Positions 50,399-58,571 of a DNA stretch of 64,000 bases are shown piece after piece; within the stretch, counting starts at the first letter, position 1, and every line of letters starts with the position of its first letter. The position numbers were made by a program, and so were the translations under genes. Under the pieces are notes generated by a model. The model did not search any database. It had not been told where the DNA came from and worked only from the letters and a program-made list of their open reading frames with translations. Origin of the DNA: a virus; the IMG/VR virus record IMGVR_UViG_3300047320_000285, positions 1-64,000 of that record; one strand, given 5' to 3'.

Positions 50399-50902
50399 AT
50401 GCTGAGTATAGCAACCAAGCAACGCATCGCTCGCAACCGCAAGTTGCGAGCTAACCCGAAGTGGGTGCAAAAGGTGGAGATGTATATCCATCACCTGAAG
50501 ACCACCTCCATCAGTAGCTCGGCGGTGTTGTCGACCAAGCATCTACTGGATCCGGCCCAACAAGCTGCGGCTGAGGCTGATCTGAACGCCCGCTGGGCTA
50601 AGCTCAATGCGCAGGTCGCATCACTGGCGTTGATTTCGCGGGCCGAGTGGTACGAACTCGAGCAGACCTTGCCGATCGAACACCGCTGGACCCCGCACCA
50701 GATGAAACGCACCATCAAGGCCTGCGGCGGGTATCGGGCGGTCATCGAAGCGCATGGTGGCTACCGCAACAAGATCGCGCCCAAGTCGGTGTTCGCTAAC
50801 CAAGCGAGCGTGCCGATGGGGAATTGGGATAATCCAGCCACGCTTGACGACTGGATGAACAAGGGCGACGAGTGGGAAGCCGAACACGGAGATCCGCAAT
50901 GA
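50399..50902 (+). CDS. Hypothetical early protein, 167 aa
   Basis: ATG 50399 behind AAGGAGG. Very basic first 25 residues (KQRIARNRKLRANPKWVQK) suggest nucleic-acid contact; then helical with Trp-rich C-terminus (NWDNPATLDDWMNKGDEWEA). Its TGA overlaps the next ATG (ATGA), so translation is coupled. Confidence 0.65.
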   Translation: MLSIATKQRIARNRKLRANPKWVQKVEMYIHHLKTTSISSSAVLSTKHLLDPAQQAAAEADLNARWAKLNAQVASLALISRAEWYELEQTLPIEHRWTPHQMKRTIKACGGYRAVIEAHGGYRNKIAPKSVFANQASVPMGNWDNPATLDDWMNKGDEWEAEHGDPQ

Positions 50903-51243
50903 GCCAATCCCTGTTGGGTGAACTCGCCGACAACCTGATCGACGCGTTGTTTCTCGGCATGCGGGACCACACGGTGCAGATCGGTCACGTGCCCGGTATG
51001 CGCCCGGAGCATTCACATGGCGTGATCCATGCAATGAATGCGCAGGGCCGCACCGAGCATATCGGCTTCGTGGCGCAGAACCCGAAGAAGCTCACGCGCC
51101 CGCATCCGGAGTCCATCGCCAGCCTGTTCAAGCAGGCCCGGGTGCTGGGCTTCGACCCCAAACAGATCGAGCTGCGGGTCGGTAAGTACCGCCGTGTGTA
51201 TGAAGAACACAAGCTCGAGCCCGTCTACGTACAACCGCTGTAA
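50899..51243 (+). CDS. Hypothetical early protein, 114 aa
   Basis: ATG 50899 overlapping the previous TGA. Small alpha/beta protein with several His (IGHVPGMRPEHSHGVIHAM) and a basic C-terminal half. No known family. A metal-binding function is conceivable from the His cluster but unproven. Confidence 0.65.
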   Translation: MSQSLLGELADNLIDALFLGMRDHTVQIGHVPGMRPEHSHGVIHAMNAQGRTEHIGFVAQNPKKLTRPHPESIASLFKQARVLGFDPKQIELRVGKYRRVYEEHKLEPVYVQPL

Positions 51244-51268
51244 TACTTCCCTACAAGGAGTAGTAACC

Positions 51269-51661
51269 ATGCCGCAGAATCTCGAAGTCAAGGGTATCTT
51301 CAAGGACCCGATCATCCAGCAGAACGTCGCGATGCTCACGCTGGCGATCAAGAACCTCGCCCTCGCGGGGATCAAGGTCGAAGGCACGGCTGATGATGGC
51401 TGGCACAAATTCGAACTGATGCACATCGGCGAGCAGCTGATCAACGGCAAGTGCAACTCGTTCGTTGACGGCACTGTCAATGACGAAGACGCCGCTGCTG
51501 ACCTCGAACTCGAAATCTACGCGAGCGAGCGCATCGAAGTCGCCCCGCCCGATTACATCACCGAAGAAGTCGATCCGAATTTCAACAAGCTGCGCCCGAC
51601 GGTCGCCGAACTCGAGCAGCGTGGTGTGCTCGTCAACGTCGCGGGCTTCGGCCAGATCTAA
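51269..51661 (+). CDS. Hypothetical early protein, 130 aa
   Basis: ATG 51269 behind AAGGAG; the earlier open frame overlaps the previous gene. Acidic, alpha/beta, with a strongly acidic middle (NDEDAAADLELEIYASERIE). Followed by a strong terminator, closing the cluster. Family unknown. Confidence 0.68.
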   Translation: MPQNLEVKGIFKDPIIQQNVAMLTLAIKNLALAGIKVEGTADDGWHKFELMHIGEQLINGKCNSFVDGTVNDEDAAADLELEIYASERIEVAPPDYITEEVDPNFNKLRPTVAELEQRGVLVNVAGFGQI

Positions 51662-51682
51662 GTTTTTGTTGTGACACGGCTT

Positions 51683-51729
51683 GGCGCGTTTTGCGCCGGG
51701 GGCTTCCTAGTGGAGCCTCTTTTTTTTTT
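51683..51729 (+). terminator. Double hairpin with ten-U run
   Basis: GGCGC / GCGCC (51683-51697), then GGGGCTTCC..TGGAGCCTC (51699-51718), followed by ten T. Ends the 49678-51661 cluster. Confidence 0.85.
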
Positions 51730-51776
51730 GTACGTACTGTGCCATCTGGTGTAGGCTGGTCTAATTGATTTCAACA

Positions 51777-51785
51777 ACATATTAC
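51777..51785 (+). promoter_or_regulatory. phiKZ-type early promoter candidate
   Basis: ACATATTAC just after a terminator, 84 nt before the next start codon. Identical nine bases to the site at 47954. Confidence 0.65.
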
Positions 51786-51868
51786 CTACTTGGATGCGCA
51801 TTCGCAAGTCCGTAGGTAGGGAGGTCCTTGACTCCTGTTTCCAATCGTTCTTATACGCAGAGAACATC

Positions 51869-52699
51869 ATGCAAGCAGATCAACTAACAACCTACCTTCC
51901 GTTCATTGAACTGATGGATGAGGTTGAAACCACCAAGGTACTGTGGGCGCTGACGATTCTTTTGATCGGGGCGCTCATTCGTATCTACTTTCTGAATACT
52001 CGCGTCAGAAAGCTTGAGGGGAGCGAGCCGGAACCTACGGCCACGGGGTGGGTCCGTCCGACCCGCCGGGTGATCCTCGACGTGCCCAACCGTACCATGC
52101 GCGCGGCTATTCATGGCAAGCGCAGTTATCCGAATCAGGCGTTGTGCGAAATCTGTCCGTGGAGTACGGAGAACCTCGCCGCGCTGAGCATGTACATGCG
52201 CCAGTCGGTGAGCATCGGAGAGATTGCTTTACAACGCCGGATTGCCACCGTCTCGGCGATTGTCCACGACTTTGCTATCCCGGCCGAGATGATGTTGCTC
52301 GACGAGGAAGCGTTGACGATGTATCTGGATTACCGTAATCGCGTCAGCCCGGCATTAGGCAGTCTCGAGCTGATGCAGTATGCGCACGTCGGGTGTGACG
52401 AAGACGTGGATGAAGCGCATCTGACTCAGCTGTTGCGGCTCACCGTGCCGGTGACGGGGTGGCTGCTGAAATTTGCTGAGAAAGAAGCCTGGCCGGTGTT
52501 TGACATGTTCTACCGGGACCTGCGTTCGGCCGGGGTGATTACCACGCTTGACCGGGCAGATCTTAAAAGCATCATCACGGCGTACAGTGCGTATTCGAAA
52601 ATGCTCGTGCCAAGCGAGTACATTCTGAATAACGCCACCGCATTTTACATCTATCGTCGCATCAGCACGATGGAGTTGTTTGAGCCAATCGAGCAATAA
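51869..52699 (+). CDS. Membrane-anchored hypothetical protein, 276 aa
   Basis: ATG 51869 (AGAG just ahead), preferred over an ATG 25 codons earlier with no site. One N-terminal membrane helix (WALTILLIGALIRIYFL, about 28-44), then a basic stretch and a ~220-residue cytoplasmic helical domain including CPWSTENLAALSMYMRQSVS near 100. No family recognised. Directly upstream of, and likely co-transcribed with, thymidylate kinase. Confidence 0.65.
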   Translation: MQADQLTTYLPFIELMDEVETTKVLWALTILLIGALIRIYFLNTRVRKLEGSEPEPTATGWVRPTRRVILDVPNRTMRAAIHGKRSYPNQALCEICPWSTENLAALSMYMRQSVSIGEIALQRRIATVSAIVHDFAIPAEMMLLDEEALTMYLDYRNRVSPALGSLELMQYAHVGCDEDVDEAHLTQLLRLTVPVTGWLLKFAEKEAWPVFDMFYRDLRSAGVITTLDRADLKSIITAYSAYSKMLVPSEYILNNATAFYIYRRISTMELFEPIEQ

Positions 52700-52713
52700 A
52701 ACCAGAGGCAACT

Positions 52714-53436
52714 ATGAATAAGCAAAAAGGAATGTTCGTCGTGCTCGAAGGAGTCGACGCTGCCGGGAAGACCACCAATTTTCCCTACGTCAAGCAGTGC
52801 CTCGAAGAAAAGGGGCTGCAGGTTATCACCACCCGGGAGCCGGGTGGTACACGACTGGGCGAAGAGATTCGCAACCTGATTCTCTCGGGACCGATGATGT
52901 GTCCCAAAGCCGAGTTGCTGCTCTTTGCCGCCGCGCGCGCTCAGCACATCGAAGAGAAGGTCAAGCCTGCGGTAGACGCCGGGTACGTGGTGCTGTGTGA
53001 TCGCTACCTGATGTCGACCTACGCGTATCAGGGCTACGGACGGGGCTTTAAGAATCTGTTGCACACGGTGGAACTCATCGCGCACAACAACTTCTATGCT
53101 GACCACACGCTGTTCTTTAACGTCGAGTTTGCAGAATCCCGGCGTCGTGTACGGTCGCGCACCGACAACAACCGCATCGACGTCGAGGCCGATGCCTTCT
53201 TCAAGAAGGTGTATGCGGGTTATCAGGATGCCATCGCGATGAAGCTCGTGCCGAACCTGCACGAGATCGATTCCAACCCCGGGCTCGATCAGGTCCGTGC
53301 CCAAATCAAGGAGTGGGTTGACAATGTCTTCTATCCGAGCTATCTGAAAAAGCAAGAACCCGAGGCTCCCGCGTTCGGTAGAGACACGTACAGCAACAAG
53401 TACATGACGCTCGAGGAGGCACGGGGAAATGGATGA
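52714..53436 (+). CDS. tmk: Thymidylate kinase
   Basis: 240 aa, ATG 52714. Phosphorylates dTMP to dTDP with ATP, supplying dTTP for phage replication. Walker A GVDAAGKTT (13-21), the REPGG (41-45) typical of dTMP kinases, and CDRYLMSTYAYQG (95-107), the Mg/dTMP-binding DR(Y/F)xxSxxAYQ motif, are all present. LID region arginines are seen in ESRRRVRSR. About 30 residues longer than bacterial Tmk because of a C-terminal tail (EPEAPAFGRDTYSNKYMTLE). phiKZ-type phages are known to carry their own tmk. Overlaps the following membrane-protein gene by 8 nt. ThyA lies 6.6 kb downstream in the same direction. Confidence 0.96.
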   Translation: MNKQKGMFVVLEGVDAAGKTTNFPYVKQCLEEKGLQVITTREPGGTRLGEEIRNLILSGPMMCPKAELLLFAAARAQHIEEKVKPAVDAGYVVLCDRYLMSTYAYQGYGRGFKNLLHTVELIAHNNFYADHTLFFNVEFAESRRRVRSRTDNNRIDVEADAFFKKVYAGYQDAIAMKLVPNLHEIDSNPGLDQVRAQIKEWVDNVFYPSYLKKQEPEAPAFGRDTYSNKYMTLEEARGNG

Positions 53437-53659
53437 GTTTGTCGGATTGATGTTTCGCTTTGCATTGATCTGCCTGACGCTGAGCTGCTTTGTCGCGTAT
53501 CGCTCTCGGGCGAACTACGAGTGGTGGCTCACGCATCGCCGCACCGTGTATCTGACCACGGCCCAGACGATGCATTCGTTGTCACAGACTGCGTTTATCG
53601 TGGGACGATGGGCGCTGTTTTTCGCTGTCGTCTCGTTCCTGTTGTTTATCAACCAGTAG
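53429..53659 (+). CDS. Two-helix membrane protein, 76 aa
   Basis: ATG 53429 within the end of tmk. Two hydrophobic helices (FVGLMFRFALICLTLSCFVA, 4-23, and WALFFAVVSFLLFI, 60-74) joined by a basic, Trp/Arg-containing loop; both ends then face the same side. No known family. A holin is conceivable but unlikely in an early gene cluster. Confidence 0.62.
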   Translation: MDEFVGLMFRFALICLTLSCFVAYRSRANYEWWLTHRRTVYLTTAQTMHSLSQTAFIVGRWALFFAVVSFLLFINQ

Positions 53660-53666
53660 GTGCAAC

Positions 53667-53804
53667 ATGAAGTACATTGAGATTGCCGCGTTCTTGGCGT
53701 TTCTGGCATGGCTGACGTACATGCTGGATCCGTACCACGGTAAGCCGCGCCCGTTGTCTCACGCGCTGCACCGCACCGATCTCGGTGGCTTTGACGCCGC
53801 CTAA
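53667..53804 (+). CDS. Membrane microprotein, 45 aa
   Basis: ATG 53667 with GTAGGTG ahead. One N-terminal helix (IEIAAFLAFLAWLTYML, 4-20), then a short polar tail (YHGKPRPLSHALHRTD). Good binding site and correct spacing support it although it is short. Function unknown. Confidence 0.55.
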   Translation: MKYIEIAAFLAFLAWLTYMLDPYHGKPRPLSHALHRTDLGGFDAA

Positions 53805-53818
53805 CCCAAGGAGTTCTG

Positions 53819-54010
53819 ATGCTGTTTGCTGCCCCACCTGCCCCGCCACCCATCGAGCCCACCACGCTTACCCAAGTCGCTCCGCTCCCGGCGGGGTATC
53901 ACAATCAACGCCTGACCGGTGCACCGGCTATCTGGTCGCTCAAGGGTAACCCCAAAGCCCTGCTGGACGACCAGTCGTTCCGTTTTCCGCCGGATCAGAA
54001 ACAACCGTAA
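53819..54010 (+). CDS. Small proline-rich protein, 63 aa
   Basis: ATG 53819 behind a perfect AAGGAG. Pro/Ala-rich N-terminus (FAAPPAPPPIEPTTL), likely unstructured, followed by a short folded-looking region. No family. Third tiny gene after tmk in the same run. Confidence 0.55.
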   Translation: MLFAAPPAPPPIEPTTLTQVAPLPAGYHNQRLTGAPAIWSLKGNPKALLDDQSFRFPPDQKQP

Positions 54011-54045
54011 TTTTTACGGATCCGCATCATGAAGTGGTCGTACTA

Positions 54046-54056
54046 ACACTTACTAA
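54046..54056 (+). promoter_or_regulatory. ACACT leader element
   Basis: AACACTTACTA followed by ATCAACAAGGAAG, 17 nt before the GTG start at 54073. Resembles the leader at 57790 (ACACTGATCAACAAGGA). Confidence 0.4.
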
Positions 54057-54072
54057 TCAACAAGGAAGAACA

Positions 54073-55425
54073 GTGCCTCATCACCAACACATCCTCGCGC
54101 TCGATGCGCGTTTTCTGAACTACAAGCGCTTCTTCGTCAATCGCTTCAAGGACGAAAAGAAGACTGACGCCGAGTTGTCGGGCATGGGTCTTGTGCAGGG
54201 CTTCAACGAAGCGACCGCCGATTACTTCGACATCTGGTACGACAAAGCTCGCGAGCATCTGGTGATTGCCCAGCGTGACGGCCTCGAACACGCACCGCAG
54301 TTCCGCCAGATCCTGCCGTACACGGTGATTGCGCAGAACCCGGTACGCGGTACGGATTTCTCGCAGGATGTCTTCACCGTCTATCAGCGCACCAAGCAAG
54401 TCGGCGAGTCGCGACTGGCTGGGAACTTCTCGATTGGTGGAGGTGGCCACATCGACATCGCGGATCTGATCTTCGACACGACGACGAGCATCGTCGATCT
54501 GAAGCAAACGATCCTGCGGGCGTTGTTCCGGGAACTGATCGAAGAATTTATCTTCATCGACGAACACGGTGTGGAAGTCACCCCGGAGCGGCTGGTGGGC
54601 GCGATCACGTTCGTACCGGCGGGCTTCATTCGTGACGACGCGAATACCGTCGGTCAGGTCCACCTCGGTGTGGTCAACGTGGTGTACGTGCCGCACACGT
54701 GGACGGTCAAAGTGCGCCCGCCCAAGGAAGGCGAAGAAGCCGAGCATCTGGATGCCCCGTCGGGTACGGCTGCAGAAATCCTCTCGCGGGGTGCGAAGTT
54801 CGAGAACTGGTCGCAGATCCTGCTGGAAGAATTCGCTCAAGTGGGCCGCATGGTCTCAGCGACGGCCAAGCCGGCGAATCCGAACACGGTCATCGCGCTG
54901 ACGGATGCCAACGATACGCTCGATTCGTTGGTCGCGCAATTCGGTGTTAGCAAGGAAGAACTGCTGCGACTGAACCCAGTGCTGCAACAAGCGGTGGCCA
55001 ATGGCGGCCAGTGCGAGAACGGCTGGCGCCTGTGGATCACCGATCCGGATGCGACGTTCGAACCCGAGGTGAAGGACGCCACGCCAGTCGAACGGGTGAT
55101 AGCAGTGCCAACCGCGGTGACAGTCCAGCCCGGTGAAACTTTCGGTCAGATCTGTGCCCGCTTCGGACTGGATCGTTCGCTGGTAGCCCGCTTGAATGAT
55201 CTGTCGACCTTTGATGACATCATCGACGTGCGGGTCGGTCAGCGTCTGTATCTGACGGTACCCAAGCAGATCCAGTTGCGGCCGGGTGATACGCTCGAGA
55301 AGATCTGCGAACGCTTTGGCCTCGCGATCAATGTGATTCGGGTGATCAACCGTTTCGCGCCCAACGAAACGATGATACCGGGTCGCATGGTCACGTTGCA
55401 GGCAGACGAGTCGGCGATTTCCTAA
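54073..55425 (+). CDS. Nudix-like hydrolase fused to three LysM-type domains
   Basis: 450 aa from GTG 54073, fixed by AAGGAAG. Residues 1-~235 look like a Nudix domain: GGGGH (122-126) and RELIEE (153-158) give the Nudix box, with a longer than usual gap between the glycine and REUxEE parts. Nudix enzymes hydrolyse nucleoside diphosphate derivatives such as oxidised dNTPs, ADP-ribose, NADH, caps. Residues ~263-313, ~339-385 and ~390-435 are LysM-type repeats: VQPGETFGQICARFGL and LRPGDTLEKICERFGL are clear, the first is diverged. LysM normally binds peptidoglycan, but there is no signal peptide, so here it may bind another glycan or a protein, or localise the enzyme. I know no characterised example of this fusion. 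Confidence 0.8.
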   Translation: MPHHQHILALDARFLNYKRFFVNRFKDEKKTDAELSGMGLVQGFNEATADYFDIWYDKAREHLVIAQRDGLEHAPQFRQILPYTVIAQNPVRGTDFSQDVFTVYQRTKQVGESRLAGNFSIGGGGHIDIADLIFDTTTSIVDLKQTILRALFRELIEEFIFIDEHGVEVTPERLVGAITFVPAGFIRDDANTVGQVHLGVVNVVYVPHTWTVKVRPPKEGEEAEHLDAPSGTAAEILSRGAKFENWSQILLEEFAQVGRMVSATAKPANPNTVIALTDANDTLDSLVAQFGVSKEELLRLNPVLQQAVANGGQCENGWRLWITDPDATFEPEVKDATPVERVIAVPTAVTVQPGETFGQICARFGLDRSLVARLNDLSTFDDIIDVRVGQRLYLTVPKQIQLRPGDTLEKICERFGLAINVIRVINRFAPNETMIPGRMVTLQADESAIS

Positions 55426-55445
55426 GCAATCACAACAAACCACCA

Positions 55446-55474
55446 GCAGACGGGTCAAACCGTCTGCCCTTTAT
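55446..55474 (+). terminator. Hairpin with CCTTTATG
   Basis: Perfect 8-bp stem GCAGACGG / CCGTCTGC (55446-55467) followed by CCTTTATG. Confidence 0.6.
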
Positions 55475-55490
55475 GTTGCAAGGAGAAAAA

Positions 55491-55997
55491 ATGAATACAC
55501 CGTTTGACCGCGAAGCCATCCGCATGGCGAAAGTAGCTCTCCCAGAGCTGCACAGCATGATCATGGCGCGGACCAATCGCCAATACATGCCGCTCACGCA
55601 TCAGGACGCCCAGCTCGAAGCCGGTCGGCCGTCGTTTAACTCCAAGCCTGAATACATCGGTTACGGTCCCGGCTTGGGGCAACTGACCTTCGAGCGGTTT
55701 CGCGACGCAGTCGGTTCGTGGGGCTCGAGTGGCTACTACGCGCGCAGCGATATGGGGCCAGACGAGAAAACCATCTACGCTGTTATCGAGTTGCGGCAGC
55801 AAAAATTAGTGCTGTTTGTCAATCTGATCTCGCTCGAAACTTACGTTGGTGAGTGGCAAGAAGATGACCCGAAACTGTACCCGCGCCCAGCGGGTGCGCG
55901 TGGCACCCCTCACATCCTGAAATGGTTTCCGTGGCCACGTTTGCAGCATCTGGCGATTGATCGAGTCGAACTCGCCACACAAATTGATCAGCTTTAA
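55491..55997 (+). CDS. Hypothetical early protein, 168 aa
   Basis: ATG 55491 behind AAGGAG. Alpha/beta, with a beta-rich middle (YAVIELRQQKLVLFVNLISL) and a Trp/Pro-rich C-terminal end (ILKWFPWPRLQHL). No recognised family. Located between the Nudix fusion and the 388-aa gene. Confidence 0.66.
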   Translation: MNTPFDREAIRMAKVALPELHSMIMARTNRQYMPLTHQDAQLEAGRPSFNSKPEYIGYGPGLGQLTFERFRDAVGSWGSSGYYARSDMGPDEKTIYAVIELRQQKLVLFVNLISLETYVGEWQEDDPKLYPRPAGARGTPHILKWFPWPRLQHLAIDRVELATQIDQL

Positions 55998-56023
55998 ACG
56001 AACAACACAAGGAGAGTAGCAAC

Positions 56024-57190
56024 ATGGATTACATTCGCAAGCACATTTCGGTCAAGGCCATCCAATTCACGGGGGATAATATCCGTGCAATTCAGACCTT
56101 CATCAACGGACGTGATCCGGTGACGCACGGTAACTATGCCGCCGATAAGTGGGAACAGTATTGCACGAAAGTGTCGAAAGATGGGTTTATCGAGATCCCT
56201 TCGTCGTTGGGTTACGATCCGATCTATTCGAAGTGTCTGCCGAGCGATTACGTGGTGTCGCCGTCCCCGGGCGTCTACAGCGTGATGGGTAAGGAAAGCT
56301 TCGAAGACCAGTACGCGCAATGGGAGATCGGCGTCGATCTGAAGGGCCAGACCACAGCTGAGTACCTAGCTACCGTCCGGCAATCAGACGAAGCGTTGCG
56401 TACCGGTTACGGACCATTGTCGACCGAGCTGTTGGCACCGGATCGCGTAGAGAATCTACAGGTGGCGCTCCAAGAGTCCATGACGGGCGGGGGCTTCGCA
56501 GCAGGTGAACTGGTCAAACGACGCGCAGCAGTCAAGGCGTTCTTGCCGCAGTCAGATGTCGATAACCTGCTTAAAGATCTGACGATCGAAACCGAACGGG
56601 CAATCTATCAGCGTGATAAGTTCCAGCAAACCGGCGTGTCGACGGCCAGCCACGGAGGTTCGCACGATACCTGCTTTGGCTTTATTCTGGCGAAGTACAT
56701 CGAGTCGGATGTGCCCAGCAAGTTCGGGTTGGGTGTCGAGCAGTTCCTCAGTCTCGACGAAGACACGCGTCGAGCGTTGTTGTGGGTGGCTGAGCGCATG
56801 ATCATTCGGCTCAAGGTACCGGAAGGCGAGATCCCTTCAGAAATCATCGAAGGGGCGCTCGAGCGCATCCAAACGCGGCAGAGTTCCTCACCGGTCCAGA
56901 TTACCCGACCGATTGAAACGCTCGACGATGCTGCTGCATTGATCCAGTCGTACTTGCGCGGTGAGTATGGTCCGCTCACCAGAGATGAAGCTGAAGCACT
57001 GGCGACGCATCGGCATTACAAGGGCGGCCTGTATTACAAGCTCTTCGATGCTTTGCACACCGAAACTCAAGAAGGCATGACGGTGTATCTGCATCTGTTC
57101 CCACACGAACCGGGTGCATACGCGCGCCCGAAGCTGATGTTCGATAGCCCGAACGAAGCCGGCGAAACGCGTTTCACGCCGCTGCGTTAA
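56024..57190 (+). CDS. Hypothetical protein with common phage N-terminal module
   Basis: 388 aa, ATG 56024 behind AAGGAGAG. The N-terminal ~105 residues (VKAIQFTGDNIRAIQTF ... PSDYVVSPSPGVYSVM ... FEDQY) follow the pattern of a widespread small phage protein of unknown function (VKAxQFTGDN...GDYIIxxxxGExY...F...Y). Residues ~120-388 are a separate, mostly helical region with a HGGSHDTCFGFILAKY stretch near 210 and no recognised motif. Fusion of this module to a large C-terminal part is unusual. Ends at a strong terminator. Confidence 0.66.
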   Translation: MDYIRKHISVKAIQFTGDNIRAIQTFINGRDPVTHGNYAADKWEQYCTKVSKDGFIEIPSSLGYDPIYSKCLPSDYVVSPSPGVYSVMGKESFEDQYAQWEIGVDLKGQTTAEYLATVRQSDEALRTGYGPLSTELLAPDRVENLQVALQESMTGGGFAAGELVKRRAAVKAFLPQSDVDNLLKDLTIETERAIYQRDKFQQTGVSTASHGGSHDTCFGFILAKYIESDVPSKFGLGVEQFLSLDEDTRRALLWVAERMIIRLKVPEGEIPSEIIEGALERIQTRQSSSPVQITRPIETLDDAAALIQSYLRGEYGPLTRDEAEALATHRHYKGGLYYKLFDALHTETQEGMTVYLHLFPHEPGAYARPKLMFDSPNEAGETRFTPLR

Positions 57191-57202
57191 AGGTTGATGC
57201 TC

Positions 57203-57258
57203 CGGGGGGAGCAGACGGGAGGGAGTGGTGCGAGAGCGCTGCCTCCTCTTTTTTTTTG
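57203..57258 (+). terminator. Terminator with U-run
   Basis: GGGGGGAGCAG arm (57204-57214) pairing with CTGCCTCCTC (57239-57248), then nine to ten T. Imperfect but with a strong U-run. Confidence 0.7.
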
Positions 57259-57285
57259 TCCAGTATAACACGAGAAGGACCTATC

Positions 57286-57387
57286 ATGGAATCTGAGAGA
57301 CAGCAGCAACCAAAACCACCTGTGTTCACGCCACCCCCTGTGGCACGACCGTGGTGGTGGATACTAATAGATAAACTCAGGAGATAG
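57286..57387 (+). CDS. Proline/tryptophan-rich microprotein, 33 aa
   Basis: ATG 57286 behind GAAGGA, TAG at 57385, one base before the next ATG. The peptide is Gln/Pro-rich (KPPVFTPPPVARP) followed by WWWILIDKLRR, a short amphipathic or membrane-surface helix. The good binding site and coupling to the next gene support it as real; function unknown. Confidence 0.5.
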   Translation: MESERQQQPKPPVFTPPPVARPWWWILIDKLRR

Positions 57388-57388
57388 C

Positions 57389-57739
57389 ATGACCGTAGTG
57401 ACCGTTTCAATGAAGCGTCAACCAAAGGGAAACATCTTCAGTTTCTTGGAAGAAGGCGCTTCTCGGAGACTTAAAGCGTTAGTATTTCACGGGCTAGTAA
57501 ATCGGCCCGATGCTCCACTCGAAGACGGTCAGGGTTCGATCTGCGTGTACACGTTGTCTCGTACGCTGCATTGTCGAACTTACCATGCACGTTTGCATGA
57601 CAAAAACAAAGACAAGGTGGCAGAACTTCTCTACACACTGCCGACTGGTGAATACGAGTTTTTCCTTACCCCCGGTTTTAAAGACGAGAACATCTTCATT
57701 CGGTTCGGCGCCCAGCTCCATGAACCTGAAGAAGACTAA
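57389..57739 (+). CDS. Hypothetical early protein, 116 aa
   Basis: ATG 57389 behind AGGAG, one base after the microprotein stop. Basic alpha/beta protein (SLSRTLHCRTYHARLHDKNK in the middle) with a C-terminal beta segment. Base composition is a little AT-richer than its neighbours. Family unknown. Confidence 0.62.
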   Translation: MTVVTVSMKRQPKGNIFSFLEEGASRRLKALVFHGLVNRPDAPLEDGQGSICVYTLSRTLHCRTYHARLHDKNKDKVAELLYTLPTGEYEFFLTPGFKDENIFIRFGAQLHEPEED

Positions 57740-57764
57740 GGCCGCGCCGTAAAAATGAATTCGG

Positions 57765-57789
57765 GTGAGTCATTGTCATGATGACTCAC
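57765..57789. other. 9-bp perfect inverted repeat
   Basis: GTGAGTCAT (57765-57773) / ATGACTCAC (57781-57789) with a 7-nt spacer, directly followed by TCATTTACACT. No U-run; could be a terminator or a protein-binding site in front of the next gene's leader element. Confidence 0.45.
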
Positions 57790-57800
57790 TCATTTACACT
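57790..57800 (+). promoter_or_regulatory. TCATTTACACT leader element
   Basis: Same eleven bases as at 47990-48000, 20 nt before the start at 57821 and followed by GATCAACAAGGA. Confidence 0.55.
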
Positions 57801-57820
57801 GATCAACAAGGACGAGCATA

Positions 57821-58321
57821 ATGGGCATGGAAGCGATTGCCGCCTTAAATGGCGCACTGCGAGAAACCGTGGAGTTGGCGAATAACAAGTCGTGGGCTGC
57901 GCAGTTTCCCGAACACATCAAGAAGGCTTACAAGCTGGCGATCCTGAGCTTTAAACGGCCGCAAGACGGCCAGCAGGTCGACTGCTTCGGCATCATCCGC
58001 CGCGAGGCACTGGCGCCGTTTGGGATGGACAAAGATTTCGGTAACCGGGCCAGTGGCGACATGCAGGTCTCCGGCATGTATCTGATTACCAGCATGGAAC
58101 GTGCCGCGATTATCCTGCACGCGAAAGATCCGGCCTTGTTGCTCACCGGCGGGCAACGGGAAGTGGATCTGGTGGACTTCCAGAAACTCGCCACGATGAT
58201 GGGTGACCAGAGCGCCATCCATAAGACGATCGTCGACATGCGCGACATCCAGAAGTTCGGCGATATGCTGGTGGGTTTCCTGACCGACGGGCGCAAGCCA
58301 TTGATTCTCTCGGGGGTGTGA
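57821..58321 (+). CDS. Hypothetical early protein, 166 aa
   Basis: ATG 57821 (ATG 57827 also possible) behind AAGGA. Helical, with KRPQDGQQVDCFGIIRREAL near 45 and KDPALLLTGGQREVDLVDFQ near 105. No catalytic motif recognised. Heads a tightly packed run of small genes continuing to thyA. Confidence 0.65.
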   Translation: MGMEAIAALNGALRETVELANNKSWAAQFPEHIKKAYKLAILSFKRPQDGQQVDCFGIIRREALAPFGMDKDFGNRASGDMQVSGMYLITSMERAAIILHAKDPALLLTGGQREVDLVDFQKLATMMGDQSAIHKTIVDMRDIQKFGDMLVGFLTDGRKPLILSGV

Positions 58322-58322
58322 C

Positions 58323-58562
58323 GTGAGTCTGCCGGCGAACTGGTCGCATGTGCAGGGTCCGTTTTACCTCGTGCGCACCCAAGCCGGTCTTAAACATGCG
58401 CTCAGGCATTGGGGGCGGGAGAGTCACGAAACGGATGTGCGTGGGTATCCGAAACGTTACCCGGCACTGATCTGCCTGTCGTGGGGCTATAGTGGCGACA
58501 CGTGGATTCGCATTGATACGGTTCACGTGAATCGGCTGCGTGAGAAACTCGAAGGTCAATAA
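58323..58562 (+). CDS. Hypothetical early protein, 79 aa, GTG start
   Basis: GTG 58323, one base after the previous stop, so probably translated by reinitiation. Small, basic, Trp- and His-containing protein; no family. Confidence 0.58.
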   Translation: MSLPANWSHVQGPFYLVRTQAGLKHALRHWGRESHETDVRGYPKRYPALICLSWGYSGDTWIRIDTVHVNRLREKLEGQ

Positions 58563-58571
58563 GGAGCAGTG

